A stretch of DNA of 64,000 nt, taken from assembly GCF_002514725.1 (NCBI RefSeq), contig NZ_NTLB01000007.1, positions 1 to 64,000 on the forward strand, written 5' to 3'. Under the pieces are notes generated by a model that was not told where the DNA came from, searched no databases, and was given only the letters and a program-made list of their open reading frames with translations. The translations under genes and the position numbers were made by a program. Origin of the DNA: Mangrovitalea sediminis. GTDB lineage: Bacteria; Pseudomonadota; Gammaproteobacteria; Pseudomonadales; Oleiphilaceae. Of this stretch, positions 1 through 9,230 are shown one piece after another (within the stretch, counting starts at the first letter, position 1; the number at the start of each line of letters is the position of its first letter).

Positions 1-25
1 GAGCCATGATCAAACTCTTCAGTTT
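1..25 (-). rRNA. rrs: 16S ribosomal RNA, 5' end only
   Basis: The reverse complement of the first 25 bases matches the conserved 5' terminus of bacterial 16S rRNA (AAACTGAAGAGTTTGATCAT and onward). The gene runs off the left edge, so only its first bases are present. A boxA and two promoters upstream on the same strand support that this is a real operon start. Confidence 0.93.
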
Positions 26-148
26 AAATCATTCGGTCCGAAGACCTATTCTTGCTCAAGGTCAAATCACTCATCGTTGACGAGCTCTGACCTTAATGTT
101 TCTTACCGAAACATCCCAGCCAGCGCCCACACGAATTACTTGGTCAAC

Positions 149-160
149 TTGTTAAAGAGC
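149..160 (-). promoter_or_regulatory. rRNA leader boxA antitermination element
   Basis: On the minus strand this reads GCTCTTTAACAA, the NusB/NusE-binding boxA core of enterobacterial and pseudomonad rRNA leaders. It lies between the promoters and the 16S start, as expected. Confidence 0.85.
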
Positions 161-190
161 TGCGAGCTTTCGCTCAATCAAGGCCGCGTA

Positions 191-218
191 TTCTACCGTA
201 ACCTTGCTGACTGTCAAC
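191..218 (-). promoter_or_regulatory. rRNA operon promoter P2
   Basis: Minus strand: -35 TTGACA (218-213), 16-base spacer, -10 TAGAAT (196-191). Hexamers and spacer length equal those of the promoter 127 bp upstream, giving tandem rrn promoters. The bases after the -10 are GC-rich, the pattern associated with stringent (ppGpp/DksA) control. Confidence 0.75.
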
Positions 219-317
219 TTATTTTTTCAGAAAGTTTTCGGTTTATCTTGAAAACTCAATTAGTTGCAGCCCTCTCTGGCGTTCCGTACTGCTGTGCTCA
301 CCTCGAGAGTGGGGCGC

Positions 318-345
318 ATTCTACAGCCTCACAGAAAACTGTCAA
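318..345 (-). promoter_or_regulatory. rRNA operon promoter P1
   Basis: Minus strand: -35 TTGACA (345-340), 16-base spacer, -10 TAGAAT (323-318), followed by a GCGCCCC discriminator typical of stringently controlled rRNA promoters. An A-run (CAAAAAAACC on the minus strand) about 20 bases upstream of the -35 could be part of an UP element. It lies just downstream of tyrS, which reads in the same direction. Confidence 0.78.
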
Positions 346-411
346 CAACTTTCCGAAAGGTTTTTTTGAATCACCCAAGCCGCCGAGAAGGAGCCCGCGT
401 ACGCCATCCAT

Positions 412-1611
412 TCAGACAACCCTGACACGGGCAATTTTCTTTTTCCCAGCCTGAATAACGTGGGCATCCCCCGGCTTCAACATCAAAGAGGCCTCTGCAA
501 CGGCGCCATCGATATACACGGCTCCTCGCCCCAGGACATCCTTGGCGGCTGCACTGTTTTTCACGAGACCAGCCAACCGCAACACAGCGACCAGCGGCAA
601 CGCTGCCTGCCCTTCTGTATCGACATCGACTTCCGGCACATCCTCAGGAATATCCCCCAGGCCAATCCGGTTACCAGCAGAGCGATGGGCCGACGCTGCC
701 GCTTCCGCCCCATGAAAACGCTCAATAATCTCCTCGGCCAGAATCCGCTTGATATCCTGGGGGTTAGCGCCCGCCTCCATATCCCGACGAAAACCATCCA
801 CCTCTTCCATGGGTCGGAAGCTCAGAAGCTCAAAGTACCGCCAGAGCAGTTGATCCGGCATCGAAAGAATTTTTCCGTACATCTCGCCCGGCGCATCGTT
901 CACGCCGATGTAGTTCCCCAAAGACTTGGACATCTTCTGAACACCGTCCAAACCCTCAAGAATCGGCATGGTCAGTATGACCTGCGGTTCCTGACCATAA
1001 TGGCGCTGCAGAATCCGCCCCATCAGCAGATTGAACTTCTGATCCGTACCACCCAGCTCGACATCCGCCTCCAACGCAACAGAGTCGTAGCCCTGAACGA
1101 GCGGGTACAGGAACTCATGGATGGCAATCGGCTGTTCGGAGTGGAAACGCTTACTGAAGTCATCACGCTCCAGCATACGGGCAACCGTATATTGACCAGC
1201 CAACCGTATCACGTCCGAGGCGTTCAGCTTATCCATCCAGGATGAATTAAAGGCAACCGTCGTTTTTTCCGGATCCAGGATCTTGAACACCTGTTCTTTG
1301 TACGACTTTGCGTTTTCGGCAACCTGCTCACGGGTCAGCGGCGGGCGAGTCACACTTTTCCCCGTCGGGTCGCCGATCATTCCGGTAAAGTCGCCGATCA
1401 GAAAGATGACCTCGTGCCCCAGATCCTGAAACTGACGCAGCTTATTGATCAGGACCGTATGCCCAAGATGCAGATCCGGCGCGGTCGGGTCGAAGCCCGC
1501 CTTTATCTTGAGCTTGCGACCCGAACGCAGCTTCTCAATCATTTCCTCTTCGGGCAGTAACTCATCCACCCCACGCTTGATCAATGCCAAAGCTTCGTCG
1601 ATCGCGCTCAT
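412..1611 (-). CDS. tyrS: Tyrosine--tRNA ligase (TyrZ-type)
   Basis: Charges tRNA-Tyr with tyrosine in the cytoplasm. The 399-residue protein shows the class I signatures HLGH at residues 48-51 and a canonical KMSKS ([10 protein letters not shown]) near 230, followed by a C-terminal S4-like RNA-binding domain. The HLGH/KMSKS form is typical of the TyrZ branch, not E. coli TyrS. The start is set at ATG 1611 (MSAIDEAL) because GGAG lies at proper distance; an in-frame ATG 13 codons upstream adds a non-conserved tail. Divergent from the M23 peptidase gene, the same arrangement as in Pseudomonas, and reading towards the rRNA operon with no obvious terminator between them. Confidence 0.95.
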   Translation of the reverse strand: MSAIDEALALIKRGVDELLPEEEMIEKLRSGRKLKIKAGFDPTAPDLHLGHTVLINKLRQFQDLGHEVIFLIGDFTGMIGDPTGKSVTRPPLTREQVAENAKSYKEQVFKILDPEKTTVAFNSSWMDKLNASDVIRLAGQYTVARMLERDDFSKRFHSEQPIAIHEFLYPLVQGYDSVALEADVELGGTDQKFNLLMGRILQRHYGQEPQVILTMPILEGLDGVQKMSKSLGNYIGVNDAPGEMYGKILSMPDQLLWRYFELLSFRPMEEVDGFRRDMEAGANPQDIKRILAEEIIERFHGAEAAASAHRSAGNRIGLGDIPEDVPEVDVDTEGQAALPLVAVLRLAGLVKNSAAAKDVLGRGAVYIDGAVAEASLMLKPGDAHVIQAGKKKIARVRVV

Positions 1612-1720
1612 TCCCGCTCCATCGCAACAAATATTTACTCGAAGATTCATTACATTACGCAGGATCCGGACCCATATCTCAGTTCCAATCGTCCTGCATG
1701 GCTACTCTTTTGTGGGCGGC

Positions 1721-1749
1721 ATTATAGCAGGAAGCCTGTATACACTCAG
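1721..1749 (-). promoter_or_regulatory. Candidate tyrS promoter (extended -10)
   Basis: Minus strand reads TGCTATAAT (TGN plus perfect -10, 1729-1721), an extended -10; the -35 at the matching distance is poor. It lies 110 bp upstream of the tyrS start in the 243-bp divergent spacer between tyrS and the M23 peptidase gene. Confidence 0.45.
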
Positions 1750-1854
1750 GCACAGAGACAATTTTGGCGAGCCCATGCTTGTGGCCTATACTGCGATCAA
1801 GTTTACGGTGCGCGCCCAACCACTGGGTTTTGCGAGAAAATCAGGTAAAAAGAC

Positions 1855-3228
1855 GTGTTCCACACTCTCCCGAAAAAGCACTTGGTTGCAGCGGCCTTGC
1901 TTAGCGCCCTTGTCGGAGTCGGCCTCTTTTTGAGTTCCAGCGAGAACGTCGAAGCACAGCGGATATCTATACCGTTGTCGCTCAAGACCCCACAGACGTC
2001 AAACTCACCAGCGGAAGAAGCCATCCGGGTTGCCACACAATCCCTCGCCGGCCCCACTGCCGCAGCGAACATCCCGCCAAGCCAGCAGCCCGCGGAGACA
2101 GCCACGCTGCAATGGCACGAATACCAGGTCCGCAGCGGCGACTCCCTCTCCACCCTCTTCCACCGGGCAGGATTCGACGACAGCCTGATGTTCACAGTCC
2201 TCAACGGCAAAGGGGACGGCAAGGCGCTGGCCGACCTATACGTTGGCGAAAAGATTGCCTTTGGGATTGACGACCAGCAGCACTTGGCAGGCATCAGGCT
2301 TACCAAGAGTCGCCTTTCGCGCATCGAAGTCACCCGGGAAGGCGACCATTATGAAACCCGAAAAATCGTACGCCAACCGGAGGTGCACGTCGCCTTTGCA
2401 GACGGCGTCATTCAGGACTCTCTGTTCGTCGCCGGCCAGAAGGCAGGGCTGTCCGACCGGTTAACCATGGAACTGGCGGGCATCTTCGGCTGGGACATCG
2501 ATTTCGTTAACGACATCCGCCAGGGCGACCGTTTCGACGTCGTTTACGAGCAGCTCTATCTCGACGGCGAAAAAATCGGGAATGGCCGCATCCTGGCCGC
2601 CTCATTTACCAACCAGGGCGACGAATATCAAGCCGTTCTCTATACCGATGCCAGTGGTGAAAGCGAATACTACACACCCGACGGCAAGAGCATGCGCAAG
2701 GCCTTCCTGCGAACCCCCGTCGCCTTTACCCGCATTTCCTCACCGTTCAACATGCATCGCCTCCATCCCATCCTGCACCACTTGCGCAAGCATGAGGGAA
2801 CTGATTTCGCCGCACCATCCGGCACACCGATAAAAGCCGCCGGGGACGGGAAGATCATTTACGTCGGACGCAAGGGCGGCTATGGCAACATGGTCATTAT
2901 CGCGCACGGGCAAGGGATCACCACAAGGTATGGCCATATGCGTAGCTTTGCCCGCAGGACACAGGTCGGCAGTCACGTCACTCAAGGTCAGGTTATCGGG
3001 TATGTTGGCCAAACCGGCCTTGCTACCGGACCACACCTGCACTACGAATTCCGCGTTCATGGCGTACCACGCAATCCAGTCACCGTTCATTTGCCGGATG
3101 CCAATCCGATCTCGCGCCAAGAGAGAGCGTCATTCGACGCCCAGACGACCAAGTTGCTATCGCAACTCAACACGTTTGAGGCGACCACACGGATCGCCCT
3201 GACCCAGCCCGATAAAGAGGCTCTTTGA
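1855..3228 (+). CDS. M23 family metallopeptidase (OapA/MepM-like murein endopeptidase)
   Basis: Envelope peptidoglycan endopeptidase. The 457-residue protein starts at GTG 1855 with an N-terminal hydrophobic segment (about residues 8-27) acting as signal or anchor. A LysM-like/OapA stretch (HEYQVRSGDSLSTLFHRAG) follows at about 85-150, a linker domain, then a C-terminal LytM/M23 domain with both zinc motifs intact: HEGTD (H-x3-D) and GPHLHYE (HxH). It therefore looks catalytically active, unlike EnvC/NlpD-type activators. Its stop overlaps the anmK start, so wall cleavage and anhydroMurNAc recycling are translationally coupled. Same gene order as the Pseudomonas tyrZ-M23-anmK block. Confidence 0.88.
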   Translation: MFHTLPKKHLVAAALLSALVGVGLFLSSSENVEAQRISIPLSLKTPQTSNSPAEEAIRVATQSLAGPTAAANIPPSQQPAETATLQWHEYQVRSGDSLSTLFHRAGFDDSLMFTVLNGKGDGKALADLYVGEKIAFGIDDQQHLAGIRLTKSRLSRIEVTREGDHYETRKIVRQPEVHVAFADGVIQDSLFVAGQKAGLSDRLTMELAGIFGWDIDFVNDIRQGDRFDVVYEQLYLDGEKIGNGRILAASFTNQGDEYQAVLYTDASGESEYYTPDGKSMRKAFLRTPVAFTRISSPFNMHRLHPILHHLRKHEGTDFAAPSGTPIKAAGDGKIIYVGRKGGYGNMVIIAHGQGITTRYGHMRSFARRTQVGSHVTQGQVIGYVGQTGLATGPHLHYEFRVHGVPRNPVTVHLPDANPISRQERASFDAQTTKLLSQLNTFEATTRIALTQPDKEAL

Positions 3229-4361
3229 TGACAGAACCCCACGCCCATTATGTGGGGCTGATGTCGGGCACCAGCATGGACGCCGTCGATGGGGTGCTGG
3301 TGTCCTTTTTCCCGGACAGAGTTCACCTTACCTGTACACACTCGATGCCCTATCCCGCAGAATTACGGGAAGGTCTCCTCAGACTGGTGAACAATCAGGG
3401 AACACCGGAAGACCTCGGCACAGCCGATCAGTGGGTCGGAGAAGTATTCGCGCAATGCACCAACGAACTGATCGCCGCGAGCGGGATCGACCGTAAACAC
3501 ATTGCCGCGATTGGCAGCCACGGTCAGACACTACGACACCATCCTGGCGGCCCCCACCCCTTCTCCCTGCAGATTGGCGACCCCAATGTGATCGCGGAGC
3601 GTACCGGCTTGACCACGGTTGCCGACTTCCGCCGCCGGGACATGGCCGCCGGGGGGCAAGGCGCACCCCTGGTTCCGGCATTTCATCAATGGTTGTTTCA
3701 AACAACCGCCGAAACCCGGGCTATCGTCAACATTGGCGGAATTGCCAATATCACGGTGCTACCACAAGCCCCCCAGGACACCGTCCTTGGCTTTGACACA
3801 GGCCCCGGCAACGGCCTGATGGATGCCTGGTGCCAGCAACACTGGCAACAGCCCTTCGATGAAGACGGCCGTCATGCCCGCGCCGGCACACTGCTACCGC
3901 AACTTCTGCATGCGCTACTATCCGACCCATACTTCAATGCACCACCGCCCAAAAGCACGGGGAAAGAGTACTTCAACCTGCAATGGCTGAATCAGCGGGC
4001 ACCTGGACTGCATCAGGCAAACCCCGAAGACATCCAGCGCACATTGCTTGAACTGACGGTAGCCAGCATCGCAAAGGCGATCACGGACGATGAAAGTATC
4101 GGAGGTGTTTATATCTGCGGCGGGGGTGCTCGGAACACCATGCTAATGAAACAATTGACGCATCAACTTGCCAACTACAGGCTCTGCTCGACACAGGACA
4201 TCGGTCTGGCACCGGAGTGGGTGGAAGCGGCCGCCTTCGCCTGGCTAGCCATGCGCTCGCTACAGCAAGCCGCAGGAAACCTGCCGACGGTTACCGGTGC
4301 ACGCGGCCCCAGGATTCTCGGCGCCATTTACGCGGGCGCCAGCACGCTCAGCATCCGCTAA
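3228..4361 (+). CDS. anmK: Anhydro-N-acetylmuramic acid kinase
   Basis: Phosphorylates and opens 1,6-anhydroMurNAc released in peptidoglycan turnover, giving MurNAc-6-phosphate. N-terminal GLMSGTSMDAVDG is the family ATP-binding signature; other conserved blocks are GSHGQT, the DFRRRDMAAGGQGAPL loop and GFDTGPGN; the C-terminal half has YICGGGARN. Length (377 aa) is normal. ATG 3228 overlaps the stop of the M23 gene (ATGA) with an AAGAGG ribosome site just before; a TTG one codon upstream is less likely. Followed by a bidirectional terminator facing erpA. Confidence 0.95.
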   Translation: MTEPHAHYVGLMSGTSMDAVDGVLVSFFPDRVHLTCTHSMPYPAELREGLLRLVNNQGTPEDLGTADQWVGEVFAQCTNELIAASGIDRKHIAAIGSHGQTLRHHPGGPHPFSLQIGDPNVIAERTGLTTVADFRRRDMAAGGQGAPLVPAFHQWLFQTTAETRAIVNIGGIANITVLPQAPQDTVLGFDTGPGNGLMDAWCQQHWQQPFDEDGRHARAGTLLPQLLHALLSDPYFNAPPPKSTGKEYFNLQWLNQRAPGLHQANPEDIQRTLLELTVASIAKAITDDESIGGVYICGGGARNTMLMKQLTHQLANYRLCSTQDIGLAPEWVEAAAFAWLAMRSLQQAAGNLPTVTGARGPRILGAIYAGASTLSIR

Positions 4362-4376
4362 AAAGCGCCGCCGAAA

Positions 4377-4409
4377 CAAAAATGCCCGCCAAAACAAGGC
4401 GGGCATTTT
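4377..4409. terminator. Bidirectional terminator between anmK and erpA
   Basis: Perfect 10-bp stem AATGCCCGCC / GGCGGGCATT (4381-4390, 4398-4407) with a 7-base loop. A short T-run follows on the plus strand and an A-rich stretch precedes, so it can stop transcripts from both convergent genes. Confidence 0.85.
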
Positions 4410-4453
4410 GCGCGGCCCCCAATCATCCGAGGCCCAATCACTGCAATTCATTA

Positions 4454-4807
4454 TTAAATGGAGAAGGACGACCCACAGCCACAGGTAGTCGTGGCATTGG
4501 GATTCCTGATCACAAACTGAGATCCCTGAAGCCCTTCCTGATAATCCACCGTAGAACCCACCAGGTACTGGAAACTCATAGGATCCACGAGCAGTTTTAC
4601 ACCCTCCCGCTCGACCACCGTATCATCCTCCGCCTGCTCTTCGTCGAAGGTGAAGCCGTACTGGAAACCGGAACAGCCACCGCCGGTCACAAAAACCCGC
4701 AGTTTCAACTCCAGATTGCCTTCATCTTCGACCAGCTCGCGGACCTTGGCGGTCGCAGAATCCGTGAGAAACAGCGGGGTCGGTACATGTTCCTGGACTG
4801 CGCTCAT
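4454..4807 (-). CDS. erpA: Iron-sulfur cluster insertion protein ErpA
   Basis: A-type Fe-S carrier that delivers clusters to apoproteins, including the isoprenoid pathway enzyme IspG in E. coli. The 117-residue protein has the three conserved cluster-binding cysteines: one in [12 protein letters not shown] and two in the C-terminal [10 protein letters not shown]. The [10 protein letters not shown]-terminus fits ErpA rather than IscA. It is 68 bp downstream of the bactofilin gene on the same strand and may share the argC operon transcript. Confidence 0.93.
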   Translation of the reverse strand: MSAVQEHVPTPLFLTDSATAKVRELVEDEGNLELKLRVFVTGGGCSGFQYGFTFDEEQAEDDTVVEREGVKLLVDPMSFQYLVGSTVDYQEGLQGSQFVIRNPNATTTCGCGSSFSI

Positions 4808-4875
4808 GCTCGACCTCTAGCAACAGATTTCTATTGGACCCAGATTATCGTTTTCCTGACTAAAACAGTCAACTA

Positions 4876-5349
4876 CTAGACCTGATCCCCCAGCAAGCGC
4901 TGCTCGGTAGAATCACCCTGCTCCGATACCTCCGCGTCCGGGGCATCGGCCTCCTGCCCATGGCGCAGAAGGCCTACCGGCTCCTTCTGATGCACAAGGT
5001 TCCCGTTAACCTCTGCTCCCATAGCCATCTCGATCAGGTTGTAATACACATTCCCCTTAATGGAGGCTTTCGACGCCAACTCAAGATGCTTGGACGCATA
5101 GACATCGCCATGAACCGTGCCATTTATGATGACATGGGGTGAAAACACGTCGCCTTCGACCTCACCGACTTCGCTGATGCGAATGACGGCGTCACTGTTT
5201 TCCTCCGCACGGACATTACCCTTGATGCGACCATCCAAATGCAGCCCACCGGCGAACGCGATATCCCCCGTCAGGGAGGTCTTGCTTGAAATCAGGGTGT
5301 CGAAGTGTCGAACCGGTCTGGATTGCTTCTTCTTACTTTTGCCCAACAT
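4876..5349 (-). CDS. Bactofilin (polymer-forming cytoskeletal protein)
   Basis: Bactofilins form nucleotide-free beta-helical filaments and often organise cell-wall enzymes. The 157-residue protein has the hallmark repeat pattern (FAGGLHLDGRIKGNV, GEVEGDVFSPHVIINGT, VHGDVYASKHLELA) across residues 25-115, flanked by a basic N-terminus and an acidic, disordered C-terminus. Its start lies inside the 3' end of the DUF6776 gene (17-bp overlap), so the two are co-translated. Context next to wall genes (M23, anmK) agrees with a role in wall organisation, but no partner can be named from sequence. Confidence 0.88.
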   Translation of the reverse strand: MLGKSKKKQSRPVRHFDTLISSKTSLTGDIAFAGGLHLDGRIKGNVRAEENSDAVIRISEVGEVEGDVFSPHVIINGTVHGDVYASKHLELASKASIKGNVYYNLIEMAMGAEVNGNLVHQKEPVGLLRHGQEADAPDAEVSEQGDSTEQRLLGDQV

Positions 5350-6091
5350 TGGCTTGCGTCTCCATCAGTTTCCGCCATGGGAAGGTACGCTCGATGCGAG
5401 CAGCATCACGCCCCTGCGCCTGCGCGACCACCTGGATCTCATCGGGAGAGAACCCTGGAGGCAACACCAGCTCACCATCGATATCCTGAAAATAGCGGAA
5501 ATTGAACGGGATGCCTAATTGCTGAACAGAAGTCGAGACGTCCCTAAGGGGCAAAACATCCTTTTTATCGTCGCGGGTACCGATCAGGTTAACGGCTACC
5601 ACACCGCGGACGTTCTGCCGATTGTCCCCCACCTGGGCCAGCACCAGCCGGTAGGCAAACTGCGAATCCCCCGACCCGGCATGAAGATCCAGACGCTGAA
5701 CCTGGAAGCCGGTTTTTCCTGAAGCCGGTGCCATGATATTCCGGTAAAAGGTCACGTCGGACTTGAGGCTATTAACCTGAGATTGCAGCCCCTCGATCAT
5801 ATGCCGAGCCTGCGCCAGCGACTGCTGATCGATGCCGTGCCCGCGTTGCAGATCAACGATGCGCTGCGCCATCTGATCGCCACGGGCTTGCAGCCTGGCC
5901 AATTCCGCCTTGAGTGCCACAGATGCCTGCTCGGCATCGCGATAGCCGTGCTGATTCTGCCACGCCCCCATCCAAAAGCCGACAGCAACCGCCAGCACGG
6001 AACAGCACAGGAGGATCAGAAAACGGCGGAGGCGGTACCCCGGCTTGAAACGAACGACGATGTATTCCGTGTGTTCCGAGCGCTTAACCAT
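5333..6091 (-). CDS. DUF6776-type membrane-anchored coiled-coil protein
   Basis: Function unknown. The 252-residue protein has a short basic cytoplasmic N-terminus, one membrane segment (about residues 21-43), then a periplasmic heptad-rich coiled coil (about 50-110, alternating Leu/Gln/Ala) and a compact C-terminal domain ending in a predicted strand-rich region (residues 130-235). It sits 11 bp after argC and overlaps the bactofilin gene by 17 bp. The topology, an anchor plus a periplasmic coil produced with a bactofilin, suggests a filament-to-wall adaptor; this is an inference. The same neighbour order is known in Pseudomonas. Confidence 0.75.
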   Translation of the reverse strand: MVKRSEHTEYIVVRFKPGYRLRRFLILLCCSVLAVAVGFWMGAWQNQHGYRDAEQASVALKAELARLQARGDQMAQRIVDLQRGHGIDQQSLAQARHMIEGLQSQVNSLKSDVTFYRNIMAPASGKTGFQVQRLDLHAGSGDSQFAYRLVLAQVGDNRQNVRGVVAVNLIGTRDDKKDVLPLRDVSTSVQQLGIPFNFRYFQDIDGELVLPPGFSPDEIQVVAQAQGRDAARIERTFPWRKLMETQANVGQK

Positions 6092-6102
6092 ATCCGCCCC
6101 CG

Positions 6103-7164
6103 TCAGGGCAAGAGGGCCGGTTGATCGAGTCCAGCGGTTTCCGGAAGTCCGAACATCACATTCATGTTCTGCACAGCCTGACCTGAAGCCCCCTTGACCA
6201 GATTATCGATCACGCCGGAGACAATCAGCGTGCGGCTATTCTCCTGCCGATGCAGGGCAAGACGACAGTGATTGGCCCCACGCACGCTCCTCGTCTCGGG
6301 GTGGCTGCCAAACGGCATCACATCCACAAACGGCTCGTTCGCGTACCGCTCCTCATAGAGCGACTGGAGATCCAGATGGTCGGATTTAAGCTCTGCGTAG
6401 AGCGTGGCTTCCATTCCGCGAATCATCGGCACCAGATGGGGAACGAACGTCAGACCGATCGGCGCTTTCGCAACATGCTGCAACCACTCGCGGATTTCGG
6501 GGCCGTGACGGTGGCCGGAGGCACCATAGGCCTTGAAGCTTTCCCCAACCTCGCCCATCAGAGAGCCCAGCTTAGCCTGACGCCCGGCACCGCTGACGCC
6601 GGATTTGGCATCCGCAATCAGCCGCGAAACATCGACCAGCCCCCGCTCCAGCAATGGCAGGAAACCCAGTTGGATAACGGTCGGATAACAGCCCGGATTG
6701 GCCACGAGCTGGGCCTTGCGGATCGCATCCCTATGGACTTCCGGGAGACCGTAAGCCGCCCGCTCTGCCCACTCGGGGGAAACGTGGGTTTCGCCGTACC
6801 AGTGTTCCCAGACAGGAAGGTTTTTCAGACGGAAGTCGGCCCCCAGATCGACGACCCGGACACCTTTTTCCAGCAGTTCCGGCGCCTGACGCATGGCAAC
6901 GCCATGCGGTGTAGCGAAAAACACGAGTTCGCAAGCCACCAGGTCGGCGGAGTCCGGCGTCACGAACTCCAGGTCACAGAACCCACGCAGGTTCGGGAAG
7001 AAGTCGTCGACACGCTGCCCAGCTTCAGAACGGGAGGTAATCGTCACCACTTCCGCGTAAGGATGGTTGGCAAGGATGCGAAGCAGCTCCACACCCGTAT
7101 ATCCTGTTCCGCCGACGATACCGACCTTGATCTTGTCCTGCGGCACTGAAACCCGGTGACTCAT
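6103..7164 (-). CDS. argC: N-acetyl-gamma-glutamyl-phosphate reductase
   Basis: NADPH-dependent third step of arginine biosynthesis, converting N-acetylglutamyl phosphate to the semialdehyde. The 353-residue protein has the dinucleotide-binding [17 protein letters not shown] near the N-terminus and the catalytic cysteine in VANPGCYPT; substrate-binding SGVSGAGR follows. The N-terminal ten or so residues before KVGIVGG are longer than in many homologs, and GTG/ATG alternatives exist, but ATG 7164 gives a consistent frame. It heads the operon with DUF6776 and bactofilin. Confidence 0.95.
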   Translation of the reverse strand: MSHRVSVPQDKIKVGIVGGTGYTGVELLRILANHPYAEVVTITSRSEAGQRVDDFFPNLRGFCDLEFVTPDSADLVACELVFFATPHGVAMRQAPELLEKGVRVVDLGADFRLKNLPVWEHWYGETHVSPEWAERAAYGLPEVHRDAIRKAQLVANPGCYPTVIQLGFLPLLERGLVDVSRLIADAKSGVSGAGRQAKLGSLMGEVGESFKAYGASGHRHGPEIREWLQHVAKAPIGLTFVPHLVPMIRGMEATLYAELKSDHLDLQSLYEERYANEPFVDVMPFGSHPETRSVRGANHCRLALHRQENSRTLIVSGVIDNLVKGASGQAVQNMNVMFGLPETAGLDQPALLP

Positions 7165-7242
7165 TGCACTGTAACCCTGTTCCGAAGGTAGAGGCCGCTA
7201 TAATGCCACGAACACCAACGGATTTCCCGTCCGTACCGGCCC

Positions 7243-8643
7243 TTAGGGCATCGGCGAACGCGTCTGCTGTCCCGACGAGGAATCCTTGCCCGCTTCCGAT
7301 TCCATGGGGTGCACGCGCCCCTCAGCCAGACCATGAGCCAGCGCATCGTACAACGGATCGGGCTGAACCAGCCGGGAAATACCGTGCGCCAGGAAAGCCC
7401 CCACCATCAGCGGCAGCAAAAGCTCGTGATTGTTTCCCGTCAACTCCATAACGATGGCAAATGACGTGATAGGGCGCTGAATAACCGCCGACAGGTAGCT
7501 CGCCATGCCCACCACGGTAAGTGCGCCCAACGATATCGCAGGAAACGCCTTCGCGATCAAGGCACCGAGTCCGGCCCCCGTCGCCAGGCTCGGCGAGAAC
7601 AAACCTCCGGGAATCCCGCTGTAATAGGAAACCAACGTCGCAACCAGCTTGGTAATCGGGAAGGTCCAATCGGCAGCCGTTTGGCCGGACATCAGCGCCG
7701 TGGCCTGAGCGTAACCGCTACCAAAGGTTTCCCCATGAGTGAAGAAACCGATAGTTGCGATGGAAATCCCGCAAGCCGCTGCAATCCAGATCGGATGGCG
7801 GCGAAGGTAAGGTGCCATGCCACGCGTACCGAGAATCAGCAGGCGCCCGAACAGGCCGCCACCGATGCCGCAAACCGCGCCGATCAGCAACACCGCGGGC
7901 CAGGAGCTCGATATCGGCAGAGAGCCTTCGGTATGACCGAAATAACTGTAATGCCCCGACAACATTAAGACGACGACACCGGAGAGGATGATCGCCATGA
8001 TCAGGGTCCCGCTGGTGCGCTGCTCAAAGGACTGGGCCAACTCTTCGATGGCAAACACGATGCCCGCCATAGGCGCATTGAAGGCTGCCGCCACACCCGC
8101 GGCACCCCCCGCGACAATCAGCGAATTGTCCACATAACGCTTGTGCAATCCGCCCTTGAGACCAATGCGATGCATCAGCGCGGCACCGACATGGACGCTC
8201 GGCCCCTCCCGACCAATCGAGGCACCGGAAAACAGACCGATACAGGTCAGCAGAATCTTGAAGAATGCCACCTGCAACGAGAGGAAACTCGGTCGTAGCC
8301 AGTTGTAGCGCTGTTTGAGCACCAACAACACTTGCGGGATACCGCTACCCTGAGCCGCCGGGCTGAAGCGGTTCATTAACCACGCGATCAGCACAAAGCC
8401 CATCGGGGTAATCAGGAAAGGCCAGTAATGGGATTTCCAATACAGGGTATCGAACTGGTCCGTAAACCAGTTGGAAGCCCTTGCAAAAAGCTCCACTACG
8501 ACGCCAACCAACAGCGCGCCGCACCAGAAGATCAACTGGATCTTCCAGTCCTGTAGAGAACCTATTCGCCGACTGGAAAAACGCCAATAGCGCAGATAAA
8601 GGAATTTAGCTGTGCGTAAATTCGAATGTTTTTTGGGTATCAT
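7243..8643 (-). CDS. ClC-family chloride/proton antiporter
   Basis: Integral membrane anion transporter with about ten hydrophobic segments. All ClC selectivity motifs are visible: GSGIPQV, GREGPSV (gating glutamate) and GGLFSPSLATGA. A glutamate pair in VFAIEELAQ occupies the region of the internal proton glutamate of E. coli ClcA, which favours a Cl-/H+ exchanger over a passive channel. ATG 8643 (MIPKKHSNL) is chosen; a GTG at 8673 is possible but has no ribosome site. C-terminus is short and basic with no CBS domain. Probably linked to acid or ionic stress, by family analogy only. Confidence 0.88.
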   Translation of the reverse strand: MIPKKHSNLRTAKFLYLRYWRFSSRRIGSLQDWKIQLIFWCGALLVGVVVELFARASNWFTDQFDTLYWKSHYWPFLITPMGFVLIAWLMNRFSPAAQGSGIPQVLLVLKQRYNWLRPSFLSLQVAFFKILLTCIGLFSGASIGREGPSVHVGAALMHRIGLKGGLHKRYVDNSLIVAGGAAGVAAAFNAPMAGIVFAIEELAQSFEQRTSGTLIMAIILSGVVVLMLSGHYSYFGHTEGSLPISSSWPAVLLIGAVCGIGGGLFGRLLILGTRGMAPYLRRHPIWIAAACGISIATIGFFTHGETFGSGYAQATALMSGQTAADWTFPITKLVATLVSYYSGIPGGLFSPSLATGAGLGALIAKAFPAISLGALTVVGMASYLSAVIQRPITSFAIVMELTGNNHELLLPLMVGAFLAHGISRLVQPDPLYDALAHGLAEGRVHPMESEAGKDSSSGQQTRSPMP

Positions 8644-8807
8644 GCGTTCCACTGCAACCGCAGGCGCGGCCACCTAAGAGATACTCTTGCTGTTCAGGCA
8701 AGGAAAGAGAGCGTTAAAGTATACGATTCTTGGCGGATTAACTCCAATCACTCCAGCGACAAAATGGACAAGGAATAAACAATCCGTCGCCTCAAACAGG
8801 AGGGTAC

Positions 8808-9230
8808 ATGCTCTGGGTCAAGGCCTTTCACATCATTGCCGTTATTTGCTGGTTCGCCGGCCTGTTTTACTTACCCAGACTATTCGTCTATCACGCGATG
8901 AGCGAGGACGCGGTCTCGCGCGAACGCTTCAAGATCATGGAGCGAAAACTGTACCGCGGCATTATGATGCCCTCGATGATCGCAACCGTGGCACTCGGAC
9001 TTTGGTTGTTCAGCTATGCACCAGAGGCCTACCTGCAGGCAGGCTGGTTCCACGCCAAGTTGGTGCTGGTGGTGCTGTTGCTGATCTACCATTTCTATTG
9101 CGGCCACCTCGTGCGCGTTTTTCGTGATGACGGGAACCAGCGCTCCCACGTGTTCTATCGCTGGTTCAACGAAATGCCCGTCCTTGCCCTGATCTCCATC
9201 GTCATCCTTGTCGTCGTCAAACCGTTCTGA
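8808..9230 (+). CDS. hemJ: Protoporphyrinogen oxidase HemJ
   Basis: Membrane enzyme oxidising protoporphyrinogen IX to protoporphyrin IX, the alternative to HemG and HemY. The 140-residue protein has four hydrophobic helices, the conserved histidine near the N-terminus (MLWVKAFHIIAVICWFAGLF) and a conserved lysine in GWFHAKLVLV. Start is marked by a strong AGGAGGG site 4-6 bases before ATG. Its stop overlaps the thiD start by one base, opening an operon that ends with the heme gene hemL. Confidence 0.9.
   Translation: MLWVKAFHIIAVICWFAGLFYLPRLFVYHAMSEDAVSRERFKIMERKLYRGIMMPSMIATVALGLWLFSYAPEAYLQAGWFHAKLVLVVLLLIYHFYCGHLVRVFRDDGNQRSHVFYRWFNEMPVLALISIVILVVVKPF

Noticed and set aside
460-1245. 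Long plus-strand open frame of 261 codons opposite tyrS
   Set aside because: Antisense shadow of the clearly conserved tyrS; no ribosome site or recognisable domains.
8808-8820. TPP riboswitch before the thiDE operon
   Set aside because: No CUGAGA / ACCUGA-type conserved cores were found in 8674-8807.
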